NCBI GenBank assembly: GCA_007827375.1
Contig: VISH01000002.1
Location: 3,993,001-4,057,000 of the forward strand
Length of the DNA: 64,000 bases
Origin: Alteromonadaceae bacterium 2753L.S.0a.02
GTDB lineage: Bacteria > Pseudomonadota > Gammaproteobacteria > Pseudomonadales > Cellvibrionaceae
Reading direction: 5' to 3'
The position numbers and the translations under genes are program-made. The number at the start of each line of letters is the position of its first letter. The first letter of the stretch is position 1. The notes under the pieces are model-generated. The model was not told the DNA's origin and made no database searches. It worked only from the letters and a program-made list of their open reading frames with translations. Positions 54,817 through 63,587 of the stretch are shown here, piece by piece.

Positions 54817-55172
54817 CCCAACTTCCTCTGCTCGACTTGCAAGGCATCAAATGCTGCTAAGGCTTCAGCTGCGTGCATTAATCCCGGACCACCGCCCATA
54901 TAGACGCTCATCGCCAGAACCTCTCCGATTTCTTCACGACTTGCTCCCAGCTCTTTTAAATTTTTAACGTGAAATGCGATACATCCTTCGCATTGCTTGG
55001 CAATGCCAATAGCCAAAGCGATAAATTCTTTAACTTTCTCGCTGAGCTCGCCGTCTTTTAAGGCGGCTTTGGACATAGTGTAAAAAGCGTTCATGGTTTC
55101 GGGTTGCATTCGCGCCAGTTCACGTGCCTGCGAACGAATACCATCTCTAATAGATTCAAATCTGTCACTCAT
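54813..55172 (-). CDS. AhpD-like carboxymuconolactone decarboxylase-family protein
   Basis: 119 residues, all-helical CMD/AhpD fold. The redox motif CEGC-IAFH is complete (Cys61, Cys64, His68), followed by GASREEIGEVLAMSVYMGGGP. Such proteins reduce peroxides or act with thioredoxin-like partners. It lies 44 bp after cydC in the same direction and probably shares the transcript, pointing to a redox role around cytochrome bd assembly. Confidence 0.85.
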   Translation of the reverse strand: MSDRFESIRDGIRSQARELARMQPETMNAFYTMSKAALKDGELSEKVKEFIALAIGIAKQCEGCIAFHVKNLKELGASREEIGEVLAMSVYMGGGPGLMHAAEALAAFDALQVEQRKLG

Positions 55173-55216
55173 AATAATTACCCTCGGTTCGTTATTCTGC
55201 AGTGGAGTGCAGCGCT

Positions 55217-56746
55217 CTACGCCAGCGCTATGTACCTACATTGCTGCAAATTAGCAATACGGCGATGCGATACCACAATAATAATTCGGTCGCGCGCAGC
55301 GTTTTGCATCTTGATTGCCAAATTCTCGGCTGTCTGTTTGTCTACGCCTTCAAATGGTTCATCGAGTAGCCATACTCTGCTGCCGGTTAGCCAGGCGCGA
55401 GCCAAACCCAGGCGCTTGCGTTCACCGCCAGAGAGCATACGCCCCTGCTCCCCCATCCAGTCAGACAACGCAGGGATTAAATGCGATAACTCTGCAAATT
55501 CCAGCGCATTTTGCAAACGGGAATCACTGGCAGCAGGATCAGCAATCAAAAGGTTGTTGCGCAGCGTATCTGCAAGTAGCTTGGGAGATTGTTCACAGTA
55601 GTGGGGGCGTTCACAACTCTGATGCGCCAACATATTACCCTTAAAATCCAGCAACCCAGCCATGGCCATAAGCAATGAGGATTTACCACAGCCGGAGTCT
55701 CCAGTGATTACCGTGAGTTCGTCTCTGTTAAAATGTGCGGTTACAGGTCTGCCCTCTAGCGGCTCACGCTGCCATCTAAAATTGTGAAGCTGAACTTCTT
55801 GTGGCTCAGTTAAATCGATAATTGTGGGGCTGCATACTGAACTGTTTGACAGCACTGGCGATTCTTTCAATTGCAGTTCGCGTTTGGCCAACTGTACAGC
55901 CACATCAGAGCTCTGTGCACGCAGCAGGTTTCCGAACCAATCAGGAATTGCCAGCAACATCAAAGGCAGAATCAATGCCAGCGGTGAACCAAGAATCGAA
56001 TGAGGCATCGATAACAGAGATACAATTACAGCGATGGATGAGATCCACCTCAACTGCCTTCGTGCAGTCAGTTCCAGATCTTTTCTAGCAATAGTTTTCT
56101 GCGTCCAGTTTATTCGAACATGTTTTGTTGCTGACTCCCCATACCGAAAACTCCACAAAGCGGCAGTTTTAAAATCGGTATGCAACTGATTGCGGTAGCG
56201 TACCTCACTCTCATGTTCAGCCTGTAAGATTGCTGTATATCGGTGTTTGAATAGAGAAAGGAACAGCAACATTAAGACAAAAAACAATAGCAAACCAAAC
56301 CACTGGCTGGGGAGATAAACTGCAAAAAAAGCCAGGTTGGCAATTATTAATATTGTGAACACAAGCCAGGGGGTTACCACTGTGAGTGTATGGTTAGCCA
56401 AAGCCAGACTATGTCGTTCCAATCGATCAAGTTCGTTGCTTTGCAAAGGCGTGCGACCACTGCCCATTACGCTGTCAAACAATTCCACGCGGATTTTCGT
56501 TAACCGGCTTAACAATTGCGAATGACCGAGATAGTTACTTGCATAGCCCGAAGTAATGCGTATTACCGCTAAAAGTCTTATCGCTGTAGCAGGTACTGCG
56601 TAATTAAAAACAAGCGCAGTTCCTGCCGCTCCCGCTAAGGCTGCTGCAGCGATAAACCAACCAGATAACATCAGCAAGCACGCCGCTGTTCCGGTCGCCA
56701 GAGTTGAGAGCACAATTAGCAACAAGTGCGATTCGATCAAGCGCAT
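55217..56746 (-). CDS. cydC: ABC transporter subunit CydC
   Basis: 509 residues, somewhat shorter than E. coli CydC (573). Six-helix ABC exporter domain then an ATPase with Walker A (TGDSGCGKSS), signature LSGGERKRLG, Walker B VWLLDEPFEG and the H-loop VVSHRR. It pairs with CydD to export glutathione/cysteine, needed for cytochrome bd assembly. Its start overlaps the cydD end by 10 bp. Confidence 0.92.
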   Translation of the reverse strand: MRLIESHLLLIVLSTLATGTAACLLMLSGWFIAAAALAGAAGTALVFNYAVPATAIRLLAVIRITSGYASNYLGHSQLLSRLTKIRVELFDSVMGSGRTPLQSNELDRLERHSLALANHTLTVVTPWLVFTILIIANLAFFAVYLPSQWFGLLLFFVLMLLFLSLFKHRYTAILQAEHESEVRYRNQLHTDFKTAALWSFRYGESATKHVRINWTQKTIARKDLELTARRQLRWISSIAVIVSLLSMPHSILGSPLALILPLMLLAIPDWFGNLLRAQSSDVAVQLAKRELQLKESPVLSNSSVCSPTIIDLTEPQEVQLHNFRWQREPLEGRPVTAHFNRDELTVITGDSGCGKSSLLMAMAGLLDFKGNMLAHQSCERPHYCEQSPKLLADTLRNNLLIADPAASDSRLQNALEFAELSHLIPALSDWMGEQGRMLSGGERKRLGLARAWLTGSRVWLLDEPFEGVDKQTAENLAIKMQNAARDRIIIVVSHRRIANLQQCRYIALA

Positions 56747-58404
56747 ATCTTTTGCTCCATAAGCGTATGCAACTCGCCTGTAGAGCGATTTATCAACCAG
56801 CGTGTTGTGAAAAAATCACCGGGCGCCAAATCATGGGAAACCCATAAAACAGTTTTATCCTGCAAATGTGCCTGCAAAATCCTCGTTATATTTGCCGCCT
56901 GGCTTTCACTTAAATGTGCTGTGGGTTCATCCAGACATACAATCGGCTTATTGAACAACAGCAAGCGCGCGATAGCCAAACGCTGCTGCTGCCCACCAGA
57001 CATCACTGGATAATCACCCAATAGCGTATCCAAACCACCAGGTAAATGCCGTAACCATTCTGCTAGCCCTACAGTTTCGAGGAGCTTCACCAAGTGTTCA
57101 TCACTAACAACATTACCCAAGGTTAAATTCTCACGCACACTGCCTGTGGTAAGTGCTACCTGTTGACTTAGCCAGGCTACCTGAGACCAGGGCAACACGG
57201 TTTGCAGGTTGTTCTGCTGCGGACGCATGCCCAAGAGAGCTTCTAAAAGTGTGGTTTTACCTGAACCGGATTGCCCCTGGAGCAATATTTTTTCGCCGGA
57301 TCTAAAGTCTAATGATTTTGAATATACCAACCGGTTACCGGAAGCATCATCTAACTGGAAAGACATTTGCGAGAAGGAAAACGCACTTAACGGAGTTTTG
57401 TAACTCTGGGATTCATCAACAAGATCTGCAATAAAATCCGCAGCACCTATTGCCTCAGCCCGCAAGTGATAGTAATGCCCCAGTGTTTTCAATTCATTGA
57501 AGAATAATGGCGCTAACAACAAAACAAATAATCCGCCGCTTAAGGTGAGTCCCGTTTGCCAGCTACCAAAAGTAATTTCACCCAAAAGACTAAAACCGAC
57601 AAATACCGCAACCAATGCAAGGCCTAGAGTCGCAAAAAAATCCAAAACCGACGAGGACAAGAACGCAAGACGTAATACCTCCAAAGTTCGCGTCTTAACG
57701 CCCTGTTCAGCAATTTTGTAAACATGTTTCTGACGGGTAACCGCGTCGTGAACATGCAATAGTTGCCTCGCGCTCAAGCGATCTAAAAAGATACTGCTCA
57801 AACGTTCCAACGCGATGAAATTTTTCTGTTGCTGAGTAGCAGCGCTTTTGCCAACCAACCACATAAACAAAGGAATCAAAGGCGCTGCGACTGCCAACAG
57901 GATGGCGGCTAGCCAGCTCACAGGAAATACCACTATCAACACCAGCAGTGGAATCACCACAGCTAATTTTTGCTGGGGCAAGTAATCACTGAAGTAAGCT
58001 TGTAAACTCGGAATTCGCCGGAGAAAAATCGATTGCCAAACTGCTGGAGAATAATCTCGGATAGTTGCCAGACTGCGCTGTTGCAGGTATTGAGAAAGTA
58101 TTCCTTGATACCTTTCCTGAACATATGTTGCGAGATTATTTTTTCTTGTATCTATGATGTATTGCAACAGCCAATCCAGTGAAAACAGGATCGCCAAAAA
58201 AAATAAGTCTCGAAAATTCGGAAAAGATACCTCTACGATAATATTTGATAATACTGACGCCAACACATAGAAACTTGCGGCAGTAACGCAGAATTTTGCG
58301 AGCCCGGTAAGCCACAATCTGCGAACGTTTGCCGCAAACACATACTCCTGATGTTTTAACCACCCAGCTGGGTCGCTTGTTTTTGCTTGGCTTTCGAAAA
58401 TCAT
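56737..58404 (-). CDS. cydD: ABC transporter subunit CydD
   Basis: 555 residues, normal length. N-terminal exporter domain and ATPase with Walker A (LQGQSGSGKTTL), signature MSGGQQQRLA, and PIVCLDEPTAHLS. Partner of CydC. 112 bp separate it from cydX, so it is either in the same transcript or has an additional promoter. Confidence 0.93.
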   Translation of the reverse strand: MIFESQAKTSDPAGWLKHQEYVFAANVRRLWLTGLAKFCVTAASFYVLASVLSNIIVEVSFPNFRDLFFLAILFSLDWLLQYIIDTRKNNLATYVQERYQGILSQYLQQRSLATIRDYSPAVWQSIFLRRIPSLQAYFSDYLPQQKLAVVIPLLVLIVVFPVSWLAAILLAVAAPLIPLFMWLVGKSAATQQQKNFIALERLSSIFLDRLSARQLLHVHDAVTRQKHVYKIAEQGVKTRTLEVLRLAFLSSSVLDFFATLGLALVAVFVGFSLLGEITFGSWQTGLTLSGGLFVLLLAPLFFNELKTLGHYYHLRAEAIGAADFIADLVDESQSYKTPLSAFSFSQMSFQLDDASGNRLVYSKSLDFRSGEKILLQGQSGSGKTTLLEALLGMRPQQNNLQTVLPWSQVAWLSQQVALTTGSVRENLTLGNVVSDEHLVKLLETVGLAEWLRHLPGGLDTLLGDYPVMSGGQQQRLAIARLLLFNKPIVCLDEPTAHLSESQAANITRILQAHLQDKTVLWVSHDLAPGDFFTTRWLINRSTGELHTLMEQKICA

Positions 58405-58516
58405 AGAATGCCCAATGGATATTGCATTTTTTCACCGACTAAATTCGGCTCATTCAGAATCGAGTAATTAACTGACCTTTTTCTCGAGTCATATTTAAGT
58501 TTTTTGCAAATACATC

Positions 58517-58633
58517 TTATTTAGTTTCCGTGATATCTCTATCCATATCCTCATTAGCTTCCAGCCACATCGCGTTAATAATTCCGAAGGAACACGCGAG
58601 TAAAACTCCAAGTATCCACGTGAAGTACCACAT
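58517..58633 (-). CDS. cydX: Cytochrome bd small subunit CydX
   Basis: A 38-residue ORF starting MWYFTWILGVLLACSFGI and continuing INAMWLE, the conserved single-helix subunit of cytochrome bd oxidases. It lies 9 bp after cydB. It is too short for usual ORF cut-offs and easily missed. It stabilises the CydAB haem site. Confidence 0.93.
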   Translation of the reverse strand: MWYFTWILGVLLACSFGIINAMWLEANEDMDRDITETK

Positions 58634-58642
58634 AGTTTTTTC

Positions 58643-59782
58643 CTAATACAATGATGAACTGTGTTTCTGAATGTGTGCTTTTTTCAATTTTCCGCGCATA
58701 ACATAAAAACTCCAGGCGGTATACGACAACACTACTGGCACGAATATTATCGCCACCCAAAACATAATATTGAGCGTAAATTGACTGGAAGTTGCATCCC
58801 ATACAGTGAGTGACACCTCAGGCATAACACTACTGGGCATTAAAAATGGAAACATGGAAAAACCCGCAGTTAAAATAATGCCAGCAATACTTAGTGCACT
58901 GCATAAAAAAGCCCAACCAGATTTATGCAAACGGGATAAAGCGGCGACACCCAAAGGTGCAAGCAACCCCACAAGAGGTGCGATGAGCGTCATGGGGTAC
59001 AAGGTGTAATTTCGCAACCAGGCACCTGATTCGCTTACAACGCTTTTATGTAACGGATTGGAAGGTGCACTGGTATCCACATTCGAGGTGAGCACATAAC
59101 CGTCTACACCGTATGCGACCCAAATACCTGCGATAGCAAAAATTAGGGTAGCAGCGATACCTAAAGCCATAGCTACCCTTTCTGCACGCGTTTGTAATTC
59201 ACCATCGGTTTTCAGCTGCAACCAAGTAGCACCGTGCATTAACAACATGGAGATACTGAGAGCACCCGCAAGTAGAGCGAATGGTTTGAGTAAACCAAAG
59301 AATGAACCCAAGTACGCAGATTTTAAGTTCGTATCCATAACAAAAGGTACGCCCAATAATAAATTACCAAAGGTCACACCAAATATAAGCGCAGGTACCA
59401 TACCGCCAGTAAACAGCAACCAGTCCCAGGTTTGCCGCCATTTTTTGTTGTCCAATTTGCTGCGATAATCAAAGCCCAAAGGACGCATCCAAAGCGCTGC
59501 GAGGGTTAGCATCAACGCCAAATAAAATCCGGAAAACGCTGTTGCATAAATCATTGGCCACGCTGCAAAAATTGCCCCTCCAGCGGTAATAAACCATACT
59601 TGATTACCATCCCAATGGGGGCCAATGGTGTTTATAAGTACACGCCGTTCAGTGTCACTTTTTGCTACTAAAGTAAGTAAAGCCCCGACCCCCAAATCAA
59701 AACCGTCGGTAATCGCAAAACCAATTAACAATACTCCAACAAGCAGCCACCAGATCATTCGTAAACTTTCGTAGTCGATCAT
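58643..59782 (-). CDS. cydB: Cytochrome bd ubiquinol oxidase subunit II, CydB
   Basis: 379 residues, the normal size, with eight to nine helices. Family landmarks: IWWLLVGVLLIGFAITDGFDLGVGAL, INTIGPHWDGNQVWFI, AWPMIYATAFSGFYLALML, and GGMVPALIFGVTFGNLLLG. The ATG overlaps the cydA stop by 4 bp. Confidence 0.96.
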   Translation of the reverse strand: MIDYESLRMIWWLLVGVLLIGFAITDGFDLGVGALLTLVAKSDTERRVLINTIGPHWDGNQVWFITAGGAIFAAWPMIYATAFSGFYLALMLTLAALWMRPLGFDYRSKLDNKKWRQTWDWLLFTGGMVPALIFGVTFGNLLLGVPFVMDTNLKSAYLGSFFGLLKPFALLAGALSISMLLMHGATWLQLKTDGELQTRAERVAMALGIAATLIFAIAGIWVAYGVDGYVLTSNVDTSAPSNPLHKSVVSESGAWLRNYTLYPMTLIAPLVGLLAPLGVAALSRLHKSGWAFLCSALSIAGIILTAGFSMFPFLMPSSVMPEVSLTVWDATSSQFTLNIMFWVAIIFVPVVLSYTAWSFYVMRGKLKKAHIQKHSSSLY

Positions 59783-61332
59783 GCCGGTACTCCTGTGTTG
59801 TTATCGGATTCACTTAGGGTGTTAACAGGCCCCTTACGTGCGTATTTGAGCATTAGATAGAAACCGGCGCAGAACATGGCTGTATAAAAAAGCGTGATAC
59901 ACGCGAGAGAAATGACAACATCGCTTACAGCGAGGTTAGAGACCGCAGTGTGTACCGGCAGAATTTCCGCAATTGCCCATGGTTGCCTGCCATACTCGGC
60001 AACAAACCAGCCTGCTTCGCTGGCCACCCAGGGAAGCGGAAGACTAAACACCGCAAGTTTTAATAGCCATTTGGGTTTATCTATTGCGTGCCGAGCGCTA
60101 AACCAAAACGCCATAGCGAAAACCACCAACATCACAAACCCAACCGCGACCATAAGTCGAAAAGCAAAAAACATTGGCGCGATCTTGGGAATGCTGTAAT
60201 CAACGGCTTGTTCAATATCTCGCTGGGTAGGTTGTGTGATATCCGCGGCAAAGGGCTGTAACAACAAGCCGTACCCCAAGTGTTCGCTCAAAACGGTGAA
60301 TTGCTTTTGTTCCGCTTCCGATAAACCTTCAGATTTTAATTTCTTGAGCAGGAAATTAGCTCTTGCACCCAGAGTAATACGCTTACGATTCTCTTCTTTT
60401 AGCTCTTGTAACCCGGCCACGGGTTCATCAATTGAACGGGTAGCGATTAAGCCCATTACATAGGGTATTCTTACCGCGTAATCTGTGGTTTGTTTTTCTT
60501 CATTGGGTATACCGAAAAGTGTAAAAGCCGCAGGTGGTTCATGGGTATGCCATTCGGCTTCAACAGCGGCGAGTTTAACTTTTTGCACATCCCCCATTTC
60601 ATAGCCGCTTTCATCGCCCAAAACAATAACACTCACGGCTGATGCAAATCCAAAGCTGGCTGCAATTGCAAACGAACGTCGCGCAAAAGCGACATGCTTT
60701 TTTTGCAGCAAATAAAATGACGAAATGGCAAGCACAAACATCGCGCCAGTTACATAGCCTGCAGACACCGTATGTACGAATTTAACTTGCGCTACGGGGT
60801 TGAAAATTAGATCGGCGAAACTACTCATCTCCATACGCATAGTTTCTGGGTTGAAAACAGAGCCCTGGGGGTTTTGCATCCAGCCGTTGGCAATAAGTAT
60901 CCACAGCGCTGAAAAATTGCTTCCCAAAGCAACACACCAGGTAACAAATAGGTGTTTTACTTTACTCAGTCGCTCCCATCCAAAGAAAAACAAGCCAATA
61001 AAGGTGGACTCCAGGAAAAACGCCATCAAGCCCTCAATTGCCAGAGGAGCACCAAAAATATCACCCACATAATGGGAGTAATAAGACCAGTTCATACCAA
61101 ACTGGAATTCCATGGTGATGCCAGTTGCAACGCCAATGGCGAAATTAATACCAAACAACTTACCCCAAAATTTTGTCATGTCGCGGTAAATGGTTTTACC
61201 AGTCATAACATATACGGATTCCATAATTGCCAGTAAAAATGTCATGCCGAGCGTTAACGGCACAAATATAAAGTGATACATCGCAGTTATGGCAAATTGC
61301 CAACGCGATAATTCGATCAGGGTTTCATTCAT
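59779..61332 (-). CDS. cydA: Cytochrome bd ubiquinol oxidase subunit I, CydA
   Basis: 517 residues, full-length with a long Q-loop. Haem ligands are in MYHFIFVPLTLG (His, b595), VKFVHTVSAGY (His, b558) and APMFFAFRLMVAVG (Met). The quinol-site region GRQPWAI and WFVAE is conserved. It reduces oxygen to water at high affinity and helps survival under low oxygen, nitric oxide or peroxide. First gene of the cluster. A sigma-54-type promoter and a TGTCA-N4-TGACA palindrome lie upstream. Confidence 0.96.
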   Translation of the reverse strand: MNETLIELSRWQFAITAMYHFIFVPLTLGMTFLLAIMESVYVMTGKTIYRDMTKFWGKLFGINFAIGVATGITMEFQFGMNWSYYSHYVGDIFGAPLAIEGLMAFFLESTFIGLFFFGWERLSKVKHLFVTWCVALGSNFSALWILIANGWMQNPQGSVFNPETMRMEMSSFADLIFNPVAQVKFVHTVSAGYVTGAMFVLAISSFYLLQKKHVAFARRSFAIAASFGFASAVSVIVLGDESGYEMGDVQKVKLAAVEAEWHTHEPPAAFTLFGIPNEEKQTTDYAVRIPYVMGLIATRSIDEPVAGLQELKEENRKRITLGARANFLLKKLKSEGLSEAEQKQFTVLSEHLGYGLLLQPFAADITQPTQRDIEQAVDYSIPKIAPMFFAFRLMVAVGFVMLVVFAMAFWFSARHAIDKPKWLLKLAVFSLPLPWVASEAGWFVAEYGRQPWAIAEILPVHTAVSNLAVSDVVISLACITLFYTAMFCAGFYLMLKYARKGPVNTLSESDNNTGVPA

Positions 61333-61411
61333 CTAAACAGGCTCCACCATTCGCGTCCAGGTACTCAAAACCGGGCGCAATTTATTAATTAGCAACTGCT
61401 TATATTTGTAT

Positions 61412-61427
61412 AGCAACTAGTGGGCCA
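61412..61427 (-). promoter_or_regulatory. Likely sigma-54 promoter of cydABX
   Basis: On the minus strand TGGCCC, five bases, TTGCT: five of six at -24 and a complete -12. Transcription would start about 70 bp before cydA. Confidence 0.55.
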
Positions 61428-61500
61428 TGCAATTTCCACTTGAAACCACTACAGAATGGGCGAATGAGAGTGATTTTTGCCATATTTGGCGATAACTGAC

Positions 61501-61514
61501 TGTCAAACTTGACA
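61501..61514. promoter_or_regulatory. Palindrome TGTCAAACTTGACA upstream of cydA
   Basis: Same TGTCA-N4-TGACA motif as at 53538-53551, about 75 bp upstream of the -24 element, embedded in a wider symmetric ACTGAC...GTCAGT block (to about 61523). It is proposed as the binding site of the sigma-54 activator. Confidence 0.65.
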
Positions 61515-61875
61515 CATTGTCAGTGCGGTGCGGCTCTGCTGCTTGCTCTAAGCCGCTACAGCATCAGCCCCGGCCTCCTCTCTACAAGTCGTGTAGGTGA
61601 ATAGGGTAAGTCGATTGAATTGCCTGAAACTGCTCCAGCAGCACCAACGCGAGCGTCTATAATCGTCAGCTTGTAAAAAGCACACCTTACAAAGACAGCT
61701 TGGTAAACAGCACGGCATTCCCAGGCAACTGCCAATACACCGCTATTAGCTTAAAAAATAATCACCAGTTTGCAATTGTGCGAACAAACACCAGAAGCCA
61801 GCCCCGGCGTTTTGTATTTTTATCTTTGTAATCGTTGTTAGGCACGGCTTTGAAAAACCCAGAGGAAGCGTCCCC

Positions 61876-62190
61876 ATGAAACACGTCGGTGAACACCTTG
61901 TCGAAACCTGGATTGAAGAATTGTCAGATAAATTGGGCAAACCGCCAGAGGTAATTCGCAACAAAGGGCTTTCTGCCAGCGATTTCCACTACGGCTCCAA
62001 AGTAATACTCAGCAATCCCGGGGAACTGGAGTGTACCTTTCATCATGCATTTTCAGTTTTGAATATCGAAGCGGGCAAAGTCGCGGTATTCACAGAACAC
62101 ACCGGTTATCACGAATTCCAGCTAACGGGGATGAAGGTGTCGGATGTTGTCACAGAGGAATATTGGGACGAAGAATATCGCCCAGGCTAA
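61876..62190 (+). CDS. Hypothetical protein, 104 residues
   Basis: A small acidic protein with GAGG nine bases before the ATG and a normal codon look. It is soluble with a beta-rich second half (VAVFTEHTGYHEFQLTGMKV). I do not recognise the family. It is monocistronic and convergent with the GH10 gene. Confidence 0.6.
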   Translation: MKHVGEHLVETWIEELSDKLGKPPEVIRNKGLSASDFHYGSKVILSNPGELECTFHHAFSVLNIEAGKVAVFTEHTGYHEFQLTGMKVSDVVTEEYWDEEYRPG

Positions 62191-62227
62191 AGACAAATAT
62201 TTATATTGCAACACTGATATAAAATAA

Positions 62228-62278
62228 GGGCAGAGGAATGTAACAAGGATCGCCCGATCTCATTCATTCACTCTGCCC
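62228..62278. terminator. Hairpin between the convergent hypothetical and GH10 genes
   Basis: Arms GGGCAGAG and CTCTGCCC, extended by AATG/CATT, with an inner GATCGCCCGATC dyad in the loop. Likely a bidirectional terminator, although T runs are short. Confidence 0.5.
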
Positions 62279-62300
62279 AAAAAGGGTTAGTCGGATTTTT

Positions 62301-63587
62301 TTAGGGCGCGGTTAATGCCTCGACCAGACCATCGTATGCGGGCTTGGCTTCGTAGGGTCCGTTTTCAGGACCAGTGAAGAGCAGTGGCCAATCGTCTGCA
62401 CCAGCATCCTTGTACGAATTCAAATCCATAATCCAGCTGTCTCCGTCCCAAACACCCCATACCGTAAACCCACCACGCTGTGCCGCTGGCACGACAGCCC
62501 GGTAAGTATCCAGAATGGCTTTGTAGCGCTGCTTTTGAGCTTCTGCGACATCTGCGGTGAAGCTTGTATATTGTGGGAATGGCACACTCGAGTATGGATT
62601 GTTCACCGGAATTTCGAGTTCGGTAATTTTTACTTTTAAGCCGCGATCAACAATTGCTTTGAAGGCATCACCGATAGCTGTTGTGCTCGGCCAACTCAGT
62701 TGCACGTGCATCTGAAATCCAACACCATCAATGGGCACATTGGCATCAAGCAAGTCATCTACCAATGCAATCAAGCAATCGAGTTTTGCTGCGCTACTCC
62801 CTTCGGTACTGTAGTCGTTGTAGTAAAGGTCAGCATCCGGATCGGCAGCGTCTGCGGCTACGAATGCATTTGCTATGTAATCCTCTCCAAGTTTTTGGTA
62901 GAACAGTGAATTACGCCAGCAACCGTTGTTCTCGTCGATGGCTTCATTGACGACGTCCCAGCTGTCAACCTTACCTGCAAAGTGTTCGGCAATTCCGCTA
63001 ACATGGGTGTTTAACATGGCCTGGAAATCGCCAGTGTAACTTTGCATCCACTGTGGTACCTGGTATCCCGAGTGCCAGATAAGTGTATGACCGTGCACTC
63101 CCACACCGTTAGCACTTGCCCAGTTCACCAATTCGTCCGCCGAATCAAAAGTGAAGGTATTTTCCGCTGGATGGAGATAGCTCATCTTCATAATGTTCTC
63201 CGCCGTTACCTGATCGAACTCAGCTTGCACAGTGTTCTGTAACTCAGGGGTACTGAAAAACCGCCCAGGTACCGCAACTCCCATCGGAAAATCTGCAAGA
63301 GTGAATAACCCGGAACCACCGCTCGTGGACGATGAAGAACTGCTGGAGCTACTGCTTGACGAGCTAGAACTGCTGCTGGAGGAAGAGCTGCTGCTGGAGG
63401 AACTGGAAGAACTGGAGCTCGACGAACTACTGGAAGAACTGCTGGATGACGAACTGGAACTGGAGGAACTCGAAGAGCTTGAGGCTGGAGGTGTGACAGA
63501 ATCACTACCGCCACCACCACAAGCTGTAACTGTAACTAATGCCATAAGCGCAATAAAAGAACGAACCGATATCACTTTACTACCCAC
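62301..63587 (-). CDS. Lipoprotein GH10 endo-xylanase with long poly-Ser linker
   Basis: 428 residues from a GTG start (a second GTG 12 bp on is possible). Lipobox VTVTAC at about 18-23, then a poly-Ser linker of about 50 residues (about 36-87), then a canonical GH10 barrel: GHTLIWHSGYQVPQW, acid/base Glu215 in WDVVNEA and nucleophile Glu323 in ITELE. The barrel ends GFTVWGVWDGDSW, LLFTGPENGPYEAKPAYDGLVEAL. It hydrolyses xylan while tethered to the outer membrane. Normal WHSG motif, unlike the GH10 at 13-15 kb. No CBM. Confidence 0.94.
   Translation of the reverse strand: MGSKVISVRSFIALMALVTVTACGGGGSDSVTPPASSSSSSSSSSSSSSSSSSSSSSSSSSSSSSSSSSSSSSSSSSSSSSSSSSSSTSGGSGLFTLADFPMGVAVPGRFFSTPELQNTVQAEFDQVTAENIMKMSYLHPAENTFTFDSADELVNWASANGVGVHGHTLIWHSGYQVPQWMQSYTGDFQAMLNTHVSGIAEHFAGKVDSWDVVNEAIDENNGCWRNSLFYQKLGEDYIANAFVAADAADPDADLYYNDYSTEGSSAAKLDCLIALVDDLLDANVPIDGVGFQMHVQLSWPSTTAIGDAFKAIVDRGLKVKITELEIPVNNPYSSVPFPQYTSFTADVAEAQKQRYKAILDTYRAVVPAAQRGGFTVWGVWDGDSWIMDLNSYKDAGADDWPLLFTGPENGPYEAKPAYDGLVEALTAP
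63327..63480 (-). repeat. Poly-serine linker coding repeat of the second GH10
   Basis: About 51 Ser codons, mixed. It causes false Leu/Glu and Pro/Val/Ala-rich ORFs in other frames. Confidence 0.85.
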
